Shown here: positions 52,374 through 61,568 of the stretch, one piece after another
How the letters are laid out: the number at the start of each line of letters is the position of its first letter
How positions within the stretch are numbered: the stretch's first letter is position 1
Source: Prolixibacteraceae bacterium
GTDB lineage: Bacteria; Bacteroidota; Bacteroidia; Bacteroidales; Prolixibacteraceae
Assembly (NCBI GenBank): GCA_028683385.1
Contig: JAQUIJ010000009.1
Coordinates: forward strand, 1-64,000
Direction: 5' to 3'
Length of the DNA: 64,000 nucleotides
Translations under genes and position numbers: made by a program
Notes under the pieces: generated by a model
Database searches by the model: none
Told to the model about the DNA's origin: nothing
Seen by the model: the letters and a program-made list of their open reading frames with translations, nothing else

Positions 52374-53903
52374 TTACTTTAACCACCAGGGTATTTCGTT
52401 AATTCCATCATATCCACCAAACTGGTCATCAATCGCCTTCTGATAATTTTCAGGGTTTGTAACTTGTTCGCTGGTTGGGTACTTCCAGCGTTTAGGATAT
52501 ATTTTTTTGTCATCAGGATTCATGCTGGTGGCAGGATCAAGAGGAAATTCAGGATATCCTGTGCGAAGAAATTCAGAATAATTTAATCCATTACCCTGAA
52601 AGAAATCGATAAGCCATCTCTGCTTCCATATTTGGTGTAAACGATCAGTTTTAGTTCCATTTGTTGCATAAGCGGCAGCGCCCGTAAAATAGTTATCAAT
52701 ATAAGCTTGGGTAATAGCCATCCCATGAGTTCCTGAAGCGGCTGAAGGTAAGTTCATGTAATACCTGAGCATTGCTTTTACTCCGTTTTCATAGTAATCC
52801 TTGGCGTTTCCAGTGACCCAGCCTTCTTCAATTGATTCAGCAATAATGAAACACTGTTCTGCATAAGTAAACTTTATCATAGGATCTCCAGCCTTATTTT
52901 GGACGTACCGTTTATTTAGTAAAGAATACTTGCCAGATTGGTTATTTAGGGCTAGTTGTTCCGCTGATACTTCGGTCGGGACACCTTCATAGGCATCAAA
53001 ATCAGATTCAAGTTTACCTCCTGCAATCAAAGATTCTGCTGGCTCCGCAAAATAAAATAACCTGCGGTCTTTCAATCTCTTTAATTCATCAACCACTAAA
53101 TTTGAAACACCAACATAAATCCTCATATCCTCTCCGTTCCAGAAAGGGTGGGTTGAGTTTGAATTTTCAGAATACTGTAATTGAAAATTATCATCGTTAC
53201 CTGTCATTAAATTATTCGCGGTGACTATTGCTACAAATCGATTCTTTTGTTCGGCTGTTATTTTTTTACTTATTGTTTGCAATACCTTTAGCTGCATTGC
53301 ATTACAAAGTTTCCGCCATTTAGTAGCATCTCCACCCAGCATGATGTCACCATCAAAGTTTTTTCCTGCGGCAAACAATTCCTCTGCGGCCTTAAAATCG
53401 GCTAAAACTTCTACGAACACATCAGCTTGCTTGTCATACTTAGGTTTAGTTATTCCTTCCTCAGCTTTTCCCGCTTCAGAATACGGGACATCGCCCATGT
53501 CTAATGTCATCCCCAAGCCATAAGAAGCTTTTAAAAATAATGCTAGACCCTGAAATGAAGATTCAGCCTGACTTCCTTTAGCAAATTCAACCATCCGTTT
53601 GAGATCAGTCAGCTTTTTATAAGAATCGAATCCACCATAAGGCCAATAAGAATAATAATATTGGTAAGGGTTTGGGTTGGTTTGAAGAATTGCAGTATGC
53701 TTACACCATAAGTTTGCCGTTGAGAAATCATATTGGTTGGGATTCCAAAACCGATAAGTATCTTTCAGTATTTGAGTAGCGAGCATGTCAGGTGAAACGG
53801 TGGTTGGTACATCCGGATTAGTATTAAAATCCTCAAACTTGCTGCATGAACTTGCAATTGAAAGAGATAATACTGCTAAAATTATATACTTTAAGTTTTT
53901 CAT
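52374..53903 (-). CDS. SusD/RagB-like glycan-binding lipoprotein
   Basis: From the ATG at 53903 the protein has 509 residues with a lipobox I-A-S-S-C-S near residues 15-20. The helical TPR-like scaffold and motifs N-T-N-P-D-V-P-T near 26, Q-Y-Y-Y-S-Y-W near 77 and P-L-D-P-A-T-S-M-N near 470 fit the SusD-like family 2. It captures glycan on the cell surface for its SusC partner, encoded just upstream (gap 10). A TTG in the same frame upstream of the ATG is not favoured. Confidence 0.9.
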   Translation of the reverse strand: MKNLKYIILAVLSLSIASSCSKFEDFNTNPDVPTTVSPDMLATQILKDTYRFWNPNQYDFSTANLWCKHTAILQTNPNPYQYYYSYWPYGGFDSYKKLTDLKRMVEFAKGSQAESSFQGLALFLKASYGLGMTLDMGDVPYSEAGKAEEGITKPKYDKQADVFVEVLADFKAAEELFAAGKNFDGDIMLGGDATKWRKLCNAMQLKVLQTISKKITAEQKNRFVAIVTANNLMTGNDDNFQLQYSENSNSTHPFWNGEDMRIYVGVSNLVVDELKRLKDRRLFYFAEPAESLIAGGKLESDFDAYEGVPTEVSAEQLALNNQSGKYSLLNKRYVQNKAGDPMIKFTYAEQCFIIAESIEEGWVTGNAKDYYENGVKAMLRYYMNLPSAASGTHGMAITQAYIDNYFTGAAAYATNGTKTDRLHQIWKQRWLIDFFQGNGLNYSEFLRTGYPEFPLDPATSMNPDDKKIYPKRWKYPTSEQVTNPENYQKAIDDQFGGYDGINEIPWWLK

Positions 53904-53913
53904 CTTAGATTGA

Positions 53914-56900
53914 TTAAAATGTAAATTTGATATTACCTCCAAGATACCTTACCGATGGGTCTGAAAAATCTTCAGTACCTCCGTCAGGATCTGAATATTT
54001 GAAGTCTTTTGCCCATAGCAAGACATTTTGCCCCACAAAACTTACTGATGCAGCCTTTGCCACACCGTGCAAAAACTTACTTGGAACATTGTAAGTTAAA
54101 GATATTTCACGTAGTTTAAAGAATGTTTTGGAATAGGTGTCTGCCGGGCTTCCATTGCCTCCCCAGGCACTACTGTTGTGCAAATCTATTATATATTGTT
54201 TGTAAGTAGTATATATGTCATTGGTCGCAAAAGTACGAGTGTCGCTGGTAATATTACCAACAGCATCGTAAGTGACCACACCTGATACAACTTTTACGCC
54301 CTTACCCAAGAAGTTTGCAGTACCAGGTGTAGCAACGTCCAGTGCCCTGGCCTCTGTAAGCGAACCCGGATGAACTCCTGATTGCCACATGTAACTTTCA
54401 GTTCTTGTATTCATAAGCCCCCCAACTACACCATCAAGAGAAAGGAACAAACTAAAATTTTTATATTTCAATGTGGAATTTACACCCCAGATCCAGTCGG
54501 GATCAGTCCATCCAAAATTTGAATCGTATTGACTATATTGGAGCCTTCCATTATTGTATATAAGATCCCCTGATGGGCTATGCAGAAGGTCTCTGCTTGC
54601 AAGTGCGTCAACACGTTCACCAACCTTTATCCATGGTTTCTTGTCGGAATAGGTAGCATCAAGCTTGGTATAAATACGTTTATAGGTTGACCAGTTGATA
54701 CCTAGATCCCATTGCCAATTTTTTCCCTTTATTGGTGATCCATTAACTGCTAGCTCCCAACCACGACGAGATATTTCTTCATCTGTGTTAATGTAGTTGC
54801 CAGTATAGCCGGTAGCTGACGATAGTGGCGCTGATTTCAAAAAGTCGTACATTTTTTTATCATAGTACGATACGTCAGCCATCAACCGATTTTTGAATAC
54901 CATTCCCTGAATCCCGACTTCAAATGTATTGGAGCTTTCCGGAAGTAAACCTTCTCCATATAAGTCTGACGGGGCTGTTGCACCATTCAGTGCTCCCCAG
55001 GTAGCGCTAATAACAGAATAGCTGCTATTGATGTCATAAATTCCAGCCGGTGTTTTTGACATCGTCCAGGAACTTCTTAGTTTTAATAAGTCAAGCCAGC
55101 TTTTTGTTCCAGGCAGCAGTTCTGAAACCACAAAACTAGCCGCTATTGATGGATAAAAGTATGAACGGGTACTGGCTGGTAATGTAGAACTCCAGTCGTT
55201 ACGACCCGTTGCTTCAACATACACTAATTTATTCCAGGAGATAGCGAAACGGCCAAACAGCGAATTTACCTGTTGATGATGAGTGCTTTGTGATACATTG
55301 GCAGGGTCAACCGATGCTTTTAACGAGAAAAAACCAGGCACAGAGATGCCACCTACCGTATTCGCGAATATATTATTGTCTTTTTTGAAGTATAATGTTC
55401 CTCCGGCAAGATATTCAACCTTAAATTTATCAAACGACCTGTCGCCTGTAAACAGAAGATCATTGTTCATACTGATTCCTTGGGTTTGGCCTGTATTATA
55501 AGCGCCAGTCCATGCTCCATTCCATGTCCAGGGGTTCCCGGGGATAGGCGTGTTACCTGTAGATGTATAAGACCCCCAGGAAACTCTTTGGTCTCCGCGA
55601 TCGATGTAAAAGTCAAGACCCGAACGAACATTGGCTTTTATCCATTTGGTTAGTTGATAGCTCATTGATATATCGGCATTAAAAATGTCGCGTGAAACTT
55701 CATTCGTCCTTTCGTATCTATCAAAATAAGGATTGTTTGAGCCCCAGCGATACGTGAAATTCTGCACCTCGTTTTTTTTCAGCCAATAATTATTTTTGTA
55801 ATCCAGAATATTATAATCAGCGCCTGACCAGATTAGTAAGGAATACATTGGGTCGTATGAGGTATAGCCATTAGATCCCATGTTGGGAGATTCTTTTTTA
55901 GCGTAAGATAAGTTTGAACTTAATTTGAATTTATCCAGATTAATGTCTCCGCCCAGAGTGTAAGTATATTTATCCAATTTTGAATTAGGGTATTGTCCTT
56001 TGTTTTCAGTCCAGCTAACCGAACTTCGAATAGAAGCGATGTCTCCTTTATATGCAATATTCACATTATTGTTGGTTACGTAACCTTGCTCCAAAAAATT
56101 CTGGAAATTGTTTTTTCCAATGGGTAAATATTCGTAATCTCTGTAATCCATTAAAAAGGGATCCCATTGATTTCGGATTGTTCCGTCCATTACTGTTCCC
56201 CATGCACTATCAGAATTTTTATCATAAGTATTGTTACTTCCACGACCATAGACACTTTGTTTTTTGGGGATAGCCAAAAATCCTGCAGTAAACATTGTAT
56301 TTGTTGCAACATCTACCGTAACTCCCGATTTATTAGTACTTCCATTTTTTGTTGTAACCAGAATGGCTCCGCTTGCCCCACGGAAACCATAAAGAGCCGA
56401 AGCCGTTGCTCCCTTCAATACACTCATTGTTTCTATATCTTCTGAGGATATATCGCTAAGTGTTTTATTTGCATAAGCTACACCATCAATAACCAATAAA
56501 GGTGACTCGCCTCGAATTGTAAGTGTTGGTGCAACAGCAAAATCTGTCGAGTTTTTGACCAAAAGCCCGGCTACTTTTCCAGTAAGAGAAGAAGCAAGAT
56601 CTACTCCTGATACTTTTTGCAAACTTTCTCCCGAAACCTTCTGTACTGAATATCCAAGAGCTTTCTCTGCTCTCTGTATACCAAGTGCAGTAACAACAAC
56701 CTCATCAACACCGAAGGTTTCAACCTCCATTACAATAACGAAGTTACTCTTTGAACCTACATTGACCATTTGTGGTTTCATCCCAATAAAAGAAAACTGC
56801 AAAGTCTGGTTGTCGGAGATGTTAGACAGGGAAAAATTCCCGTTTATATCTGTAATTGTTCCCGTGGCAGTTCCTTTAAGAACTACAGATACCCCAGGCA

Positions 56901-57327
56901 GTGGGCTCCCTGAACTATCGTTGACTTTTCCTGAAATCTTTTTTTGTTGCAACTCTAAATTGGTATTTGTGCGGGTTACAATGATATTCTTATCTAAAAT
57001 CCGGTAAGAATAATTATCAATCAAGACTTTTTTCAAGATTTCCTCTATAGTAGCATTTTTTAAATCAATGGATATGTGCTTGTTTATATCCATCTCTTCA
57101 CTTTTAAAAAAAAATCCAAATTCGCTGGTCCGCTCAATTTCACGAAAGACATCTACCAATGAAGCATCTTTCATTTTAAGGTTGATGCGGGCTGACTGGC
57201 TGTAGGTTGAGCCAGCAGTTGCGGTTAGGATCGCAAACAACAGAAGTGTAATAGTTAGTTTCATGACTCGTGTAATTTTTTTCCACCTTCGTCGTGCCAG
57301 GCACGACAATTCACAACAATTTTTCAT
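53914..57327 (-). CDS. SusC/RagA TonB-linked outer-membrane transporter with STN domain
   Basis: The ATG at 57327 gives about 1137 residues. A basic N-terminus and hydrophobic segment (about 22-44, ending T-Y-S-Q) precede an STN/secretin-like domain (L-V-D-V-F-R-E-I-E-R-T-S-E-F-G-F near 58), then a carboxypeptidase-like domain (G-K-V-N-D-S-S-G-S-P-L-P-G-V-S-V), plug and barrel. The STN domain marks receptors that signal to FecR/ECF sigma pairs, as seen directly upstream. A longer GTG frame starts at 57369 but is less likely. The pair with SusD imports a glycan; GH16 and GH53 in the locus suggest glucan or galactan. Confidence 0.92.
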   Translation of the reverse strand: MKNCCELSCLARRRWKKITRVMKLTITLLLFAILTATAGSTYSQSARINLKMKDASLVDVFREIERTSEFGFFFKSEEMDINKHISIDLKNATIEEILKKVLIDNYSYRILDKNIIVTRTNTNLELQQKKISGKVNDSSGSPLPGVSVVLKGTATGTITDINGNFSLSNISDNQTLQFSFIGMKPQMVNVGSKSNFVIVMEVETFGVDEVVVTALGIQRAEKALGYSVQKVSGESLQKVSGVDLASSLTGKVAGLLVKNSTDFAVAPTLTIRGESPLLVIDGVAYANKTLSDISSEDIETMSVLKGATASALYGFRGASGAILVTTKNGSTNKSGVTVDVATNTMFTAGFLAIPKKQSVYGRGSNNTYDKNSDSAWGTVMDGTIRNQWDPFLMDYRDYEYLPIGKNNFQNFLEQGYVTNNNVNIAYKGDIASIRSSVSWTENKGQYPNSKLDKYTYTLGGDINLDKFKLSSNLSYAKKESPNMGSNGYTSYDPMYSLLIWSGADYNILDYKNNYWLKKNEVQNFTYRWGSNNPYFDRYERTNEVSRDIFNADISMSYQLTKWIKANVRSGLDFYIDRGDQRVSWGSYTSTGNTPIPGNPWTWNGAWTGAYNTGQTQGISMNNDLLFTGDRSFDKFKVEYLAGGTLYFKKDNNIFANTVGGISVPGFFSLKASVDPANVSQSTHHQQVNSLFGRFAISWNKLVYVEATGRNDWSSTLPASTRSYFYPSIAASFVVSELLPGTKSWLDLLKLRSSWTMSKTPAGIYDINSSYSVISATWGALNGATAPSDLYGEGLLPESSNTFEVGIQGMVFKNRLMADVSYYDKKMYDFLKSAPLSSATGYTGNYINTDEEISRRGWELAVNGSPIKGKNWQWDLGINWSTYKRIYTKLDATYSDKKPWIKVGERVDALASRDLLHSPSGDLIYNNGRLQYSQYDSNFGWTDPDWIWGVNSTLKYKNFSLFLSLDGVVGGLMNTRTESYMWQSGVHPGSLTEARALDVATPGTANFLGKGVKVVSGVVTYDAVGNITSDTRTFATNDIYTTYKQYIIDLHNSSAWGGNGSPADTYSKTFFKLREISLTYNVPSKFLHGVAKAASVSFVGQNVLLWAKDFKYSDPDGGTEDFSDPSVRYLGGNIKFTF

Positions 57328-57394
57328 ACGTTTGTTTTGAATTAAGTTAATATTGGAAACTGACTCCACTCAGTTTCGTTTTTATGAAATTCGG

Positions 57395-57416
57395 ATGCAC
57401 CCCTCCACGGGTGCAT
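57395..57416. promoter_or_regulatory. Stable hairpin between the FecR and SusC genes
   Basis: ATGCACCC (57395-57402) and GGGTGCAT (57409-57416) form a perfect 8-bp stem with a six-base loop just past the FecR stop. On the plus strand a T-run follows; on the minus strand none does, so it is not a good terminator for FecR. It may be an attenuation or RNA-processing site before susC. Confidence 0.45.
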
Positions 57417-57419
57417 TTT

Positions 57420-58406
57420 TCATTTTCTGATTCGGATAATGTCTTTTCCTTCTTTTTTATTGGTTATTTCATATTGTATCTGATCGGTTACTGAAAGTAT
57501 TTTCAAAACCATTTCAATCGTCGTGCTCCGTTTTACAACACTTGTGTATCTGGTGTTGGCTAATTTTAGGTCATCAATTCGTATTTCAACATTGTACCAG
57601 TTTTCCAGTTCCATACATATTTCGGAAAGCGGTTGGTTAATAAAGACAAATTTCCCATCTTTCCATGCAGTTGCTATTGATGGATCTTGCTGATTAACAG
57701 CGATTTCTTTGTTGGTTTTATCGTATTTCACGTATTCTCCCGGTTTTATAGTCAGTAAAGATTTTCCGGAGTCTTTAATCAGATCGATCTGCCCTTTCAC
57801 CAAAGTTGTTGAAATGGTATTTTCCGATTCGTATGCCCTCACATTGAAGGCTGTACCAATATCACGAATCTGAAATTGTCCAAGATCAACAATAAATTTT
57901 CGGTTTGGATTGGAAATTAGGTCGAAGAATGCTTCGCCATTTAATCGGGCAATCGTTTCGCCTTTCTTGTTTTTGTCGATAACTAACTTGGTCCCGGAAC
58001 TAAGCCATATTGACGAACCATCTTTGAGATGGACAGTCGAAACACTACCTTTTTCGGAGCTGTATTCAATATGGTTGCCCGAATCTGCTGATTCTTTAGG
58101 GTAAAGCACATAGTTGGCCATGAAACTCAGAACTGAAGCCAGAATGAAAACAGCAGCATATCGCATCCATTGACCGATAAAACGTTGAGGTTTTGCAGAT
58201 TGTACCCGATCCCAGAAATTTGAAAAGCTTTCATCTTGTTGTTTGCGGTATTGGTCTGGATTCAGATTACCAAGGATATAAAGATTTTTGTACTGTAGAT
58301 ATTCTTCTTTTTTCTCAGGGTCGATTTCAATTGATCGGAAAAATTCCTGTTTTTCAGATTCATCGGCCGTATTGTTCAGTATTTTATGAAAAATTTCTTC
58401 TGACAT
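57420..58406 (-). CDS. FecR family anti-sigma factor
   Basis: From the ATG at 58406 (another in-frame ATG lies ten codons upstream) the protein has about 328 residues. A cytoplasmic N-terminal part carries F-S-N-F-W-D-R-V, a membrane helix (about 80-98) follows, and then a periplasmic FecR domain (G-S-V-S-T-V-H-L-K-D-G-S-S-I-W-L-S-S-G-T near 121-140) and a C-terminal repeat. It binds the ECF sigma factor and receives a signal through the STN domain of SusC. It lies 86 bases after the sigma gene and 93 before susC. Confidence 0.92.
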   Translation of the reverse strand: MSEEIFHKILNNTADESEKQEFFRSIEIDPEKKEEYLQYKNLYILGNLNPDQYRKQQDESFSNFWDRVQSAKPQRFIGQWMRYAAVFILASVLSFMANYVLYPKESADSGNHIEYSSEKGSVSTVHLKDGSSIWLSSGTKLVIDKNKKGETIARLNGEAFFDLISNPNRKFIVDLGQFQIRDIGTAFNVRAYESENTISTTLVKGQIDLIKDSGKSLLTIKPGEYVKYDKTNKEIAVNQQDPSIATAWKDGKFVFINQPLSEICMELENWYNVEIRIDDLKLANTRYTSVVKRSTTIEMVLKILSVTDQIQYEITNKKEGKDIIRIRK

Positions 58407-58491
58407 GGTCTGATGTGATTTAGTGACTAAACACATAAACCTACAAATACCCTATCGAAAAAATAAAAAATAGTGAAATATTTTTTCCAGA

Positions 58492-59082
58492 TCAGCAGAA
58501 TATTCTCGAAATCATATAGATGATAGGTAGGTAATCTTTCAACTCAACGCGCAAAATTCGTAAGGCTCTGGAAATTCGGGCTTCAACTGTTTTTATGCTA
58601 ATACCTTGTTGGTCGGCAATTTCCTTATACGAAAACTCCTCGAACCGGCTTAACCTGAAAGTCTCAATGATTTCTGACGGAAGTTTCGAAATGGCATCAT
58701 CTATTTTATTCCGGAGTTCTTCAAACTGAATATAATTTCCCAGTTTTTCAAGGGCCTCGTAGTTGAACTGCATTTCCAGGTACTTCATGTTTTCCTGATG
58801 TTTCAGGGAGATTTTCTGGTTTCGCAAATGGTTGAGGCAATTGTTCTTTGTAATAGTATACAGAAAACTCCGGATGTTGATTTGCTCATTTAGGGTTTCC
58901 CTGATTTCCCACAATTTCAAAAAAGTATCTTGAACAAGTTCTTCTGCAATTTTTTCGTTGCGAAGGTAATGAAGACAAAGATGGTAAAGTACCCCAAAGA
59001 ATTCAGTATAAATTTCTTCGTAAGCTTTTTTTTCGCCTTTCCGGAGAGCTGTAATGTTGAATATGGGATACTGTTTGTCCAT
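58492..59082 (-). CDS. ECF RNA polymerase sigma factor of the FecI-like type
   Basis: The 196-residue protein has sigma2 (A-Y-E-E-I-Y-T-E-F-F-G-V-L-Y near 19, then L-V-Q-D-T-F-L-K-L-W near 49) and sigma4 (F-R-L-S-R-F-E-E-F-S-Y-K-E-I-A near 140, then I-S-I-K-T-V-E-A-R-I) regions of the Bacteroidota sigma-70 expansion family. It is the first gene of the polysaccharide locus and should drive susC and the genes after it when released from FecR. Its own promoter is TATCTTTG on the minus strand at 59143-59136. Confidence 0.92.
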   Translation of the reverse strand: MDKQYPIFNITALRKGEKKAYEEIYTEFFGVLYHLCLHYLRNEKIAEELVQDTFLKLWEIRETLNEQINIRSFLYTITKNNCLNHLRNQKISLKHQENMKYLEMQFNYEALEKLGNYIQFEELRNKIDDAISKLPSEIIETFRLSRFEEFSYKEIADQQGISIKTVEARISRALRILRVELKDYLPIIYMISRIFC

Positions 59083-59091
59083 TTTATTAAA

Positions 59092-59143
59092 GCGAGGGAA
59101 AGCAAAAGGAACTATTCTTTATATACCTTCCCTCGCAAAGATA
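59092..59143 (-). promoter_or_regulatory. ECF sigma gene promoter with hairpin leader
   Basis: On the minus strand TATCTTTG (59143-59136) is a good -7 box. Directly after it the leader contains an inverted repeat, GCGAGGGAA (59136-59128 on the minus strand) with TTCCCTCGC (59100-59092), 27 bases apart, so the transcript would start with a 9-bp stem ahead of the start codon at 59082. Confidence 0.55.
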
Positions 59144-59149
59144 ATTTTC

Positions 59150-61342
59150 TTATCGAAGTTTTTCTTTCAGGTAATTCGTCATCTTGGTATAAAGGTGCAT
59201 GCTGGTATTACCACCACGGATGCCATGATTCCGGTTGGTATAAACCGCCATGTCGAACTGAACACCAGCCTGAACCATTCGCTCTGTAAATTCCATGGTA
59301 TTCTGCAAATGCACATTATCGTCAGCCGATCCGTGAATAATCAGGTAATTCCCTTTGATTTTTTCAGCATGTGATAATGGCGAATTATCATCGTATCCAT
59401 CGGGGTTTTCTTTTGGAGTGCGCATGTAGCGCTCGGTGTAAACACTGTCGTAAAAGCGCCAGTTGGTAACCGGAGCTACCGAAATACCAGCTTTAAAAAC
59501 ATCGGCTCCCTTTTCCATACAAAGGGCGGCCATAAATCCGCCATAACTCCATCCCCAAATGGCAATGTTGTTTTTGTCGACAAACGAGAGAGTCCCTAAA
59601 TATTTAGCGGCTTCAACCTGATCGTCAGATTCGAATTTCCCCAATTGCAGATAGGTCATTTTTCGGAATTCCTCGCCACGGGCGCCGGTTCCTCGCGGAT
59701 CGACACAAGCCACTACAAAACCTTCCTGAGCCAGATAGTCGTTCCACCCAATGCTCCATTGGTCGAGTACCTGCTGCGAATTTGGTCCGCTGTATTGGGT
59801 CATTATAACCGGATATTTCCTGGCCGGATCGAAATGGACTGGTTTAATCATCCACCCATTTAAATCAACTCCTTCATAAGTTTTAAAACTGAAAAATTCT
59901 TTTTTACTGATGGCGTAATCCTTCAGAAGTTTCTTTAGATCGTTGTTTTCTTCAAGCGTCCGAACCAGCTTCCCGGTCTGATCATGAAGGGTGATGACGT
60001 TCGGTGTTTCGGTATTTGTAAACGTATTGATGAAATATTGAAATCCTGAGCTGAAATCAGCCTGATTGCTACCTGTTTGAGTCGATAACTTTCCGGATTT
60101 TTTACCATCCAGACTTACAAAATAAACTTCGCGGCGCATGGGCGATTCTTTGGCTGCCTGGTAATAAAATATCTTTTTTACCGGATCGAAGCCATAAAAA
60201 GCGGTTACATCGAAATTGCCACTAGTCAGTTGCTTCACTTCAAACCCCTGGCGATCGTAGAGATAAAGATGGGAATAGCCATCTCGTTCGCTGTTCAGAA
60301 CGATGTATTTGTTGTCAGGAAGGAAAATAAAGCTATCAAAAAAGTCTTCAGAAATATAACGCTTATTCTTTTCGGTAAAAAAGGCCCGGGTATCTCCGGT
60401 GAACGGATTGGCCAAAACAATATCCAACTTGTTCTGAAGACGGTTTAATTTCATGATTGCCAAATCAGAAGCATCAGCCGTCCATTTAATTCTGGGTATG
60501 TATTGTTCGGTATCATCTCCGGTTTCGACGGTAACGCTGCTTTTCGATTTTAAATCGTAAACGAGTACACTCACAACAGAGTTTTTTTCACCAGCTTTTG
60601 GGTATTTATAATTGTAACTTCCGGGGTAAAGCTGATTTTCTTTTAACTCGGGCTTTTGTCCCTGATACATAGGCATATTAAACATCGGAACTTCAGTTTC
60701 ATTGAATTTAATAAATGCCAGAAATTTGCTGTCGGGCGACCATTCAAAAGCCTTGTTAAAACTGAATTCTTCTTCATAAACCCAGTCAGGTGCGCCGTTG
60801 ATAATTTCATTGGTTTTGCCGTCGCGCGTGACCTGACTTTCAGTTCCAAACTTCAGACTTTTTACGAAAATATTGTTGTTTCTTACAAAAGCAACACGCT
60901 CTCCATCGGGCGAAAAAGTTGCCAATTGCTGAGTCCCATTTGTTGAAAGTGGTGTCATCTCTTTTGTCGTCAGGTTCCAAACAAAATAATCGGCTGTAAA
61001 CGAATGACGGTAAATCGGATGCTGGTTTGTTGTAAACAAGATTTTAGTTTCATCGTTGCTGAAATTATAATCACTGAATCCGGTAAATCCGGGGTTCTCT
61101 ATTTTAGATAAATCAAATAAAACTTCAACCTGATTTCCGGTTTTATAATTGTATTTTACAATTTTGGTTTGATTTTCCGCAGAGGTGTAATTCATCCCAT
61201 CATTCATGGATCGCAAACCTGTAATATTTTTTTGAACAAAGGCGCGTCGGCCAGCGACGTCGTTAAGTTCTATCTTTTTTTGTGAAAATGCAGTCAGTGA
61301 AATACTTATAAGGATAAGTAAAAAGCTTTTCTTGATTCCCAT
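59150..61342 (-). CDS. Prolyl oligopeptidase family S9 protease (dipeptidyl peptidase IV-type)
   Basis: The 730-residue protein has a signal peptide (about 1-20), an N-terminal beta-propeller (DPPIV_N) and a C-terminal alpha/beta-hydrolase domain. The serine is in G-W-S-Y-G-G-F near residue 600, the acid in I-H-G-S-A-D-D-N near residue 673, and His in N-R-N-H-G-I near residue 710. In Bacteroidota, DPP-IV type enzymes release X-Pro dipeptides in the periplasm. The stop is 68 bases from the sigma gene start, on the same strand, so it precedes the PUL as a separate unit. Confidence 0.93.
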   Translation of the reverse strand: MGIKKSFLLILISISLTAFSQKKIELNDVAGRRAFVQKNITGLRSMNDGMNYTSAENQTKIVKYNYKTGNQVEVLFDLSKIENPGFTGFSDYNFSNDETKILFTTNQHPIYRHSFTADYFVWNLTTKEMTPLSTNGTQQLATFSPDGERVAFVRNNNIFVKSLKFGTESQVTRDGKTNEIINGAPDWVYEEEFSFNKAFEWSPDSKFLAFIKFNETEVPMFNMPMYQGQKPELKENQLYPGSYNYKYPKAGEKNSVVSVLVYDLKSKSSVTVETGDDTEQYIPRIKWTADASDLAIMKLNRLQNKLDIVLANPFTGDTRAFFTEKNKRYISEDFFDSFIFLPDNKYIVLNSERDGYSHLYLYDRQGFEVKQLTSGNFDVTAFYGFDPVKKIFYYQAAKESPMRREVYFVSLDGKKSGKLSTQTGSNQADFSSGFQYFINTFTNTETPNVITLHDQTGKLVRTLEENNDLKKLLKDYAISKKEFFSFKTYEGVDLNGWMIKPVHFDPARKYPVIMTQYSGPNSQQVLDQWSIGWNDYLAQEGFVVACVDPRGTGARGEEFRKMTYLQLGKFESDDQVEAAKYLGTLSFVDKNNIAIWGWSYGGFMAALCMEKGADVFKAGISVAPVTNWRFYDSVYTERYMRTPKENPDGYDDNSPLSHAEKIKGNYLIIHGSADDNVHLQNTMEFTERMVQAGVQFDMAVYTNRNHGIRGGNTSMHLYTKMTNYLKEKLR

Positions 61343-61425
61343 AATTCTTCGAGTTAAATGGATATTTGTGATGTTAAAACTTCGAATTTTTTTTCATATA
61401 AAAAAACGGGCAGGTCATAATACCT

Positions 61426-61457
61426 CCACTTTCATTCTTTTTCTAGAATGAAAGTGG
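61426..61457. promoter_or_regulatory. Perfect 13-bp inverted repeat in a divergent promoter region
   Basis: CCACTTTCATTCT (61426-61438) and AGAATGAAAGTGG (61445-61457) are perfect arms around a six-base loop. The region lies between two diverging genes, so it is not a terminator for either and may be an operator or a leader structure for one of them. Confidence 0.55.
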
Positions 61458-61478
61458 AATAAATAGCATAACAATATA

Positions 61479-61506
61479 TTGATAAACTTCGAAAGTTATA
61501 TCTTTG
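61479..61506 (+). promoter_or_regulatory. Promoter of the DUF6588 gene
   Basis: TATCTTTG (61499-61506) is a consensus -7 box with a TTG at 61479-61481 in the -33 area. It lies 63 bases before the DUF6588 start codon. Confidence 0.7.
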
Positions 61507-61568
61507 CCGTGAAAGAAGAAGGACAAAGGGAAAATTAACTTGGATTAAAAACACTAATTGTTCTGATT

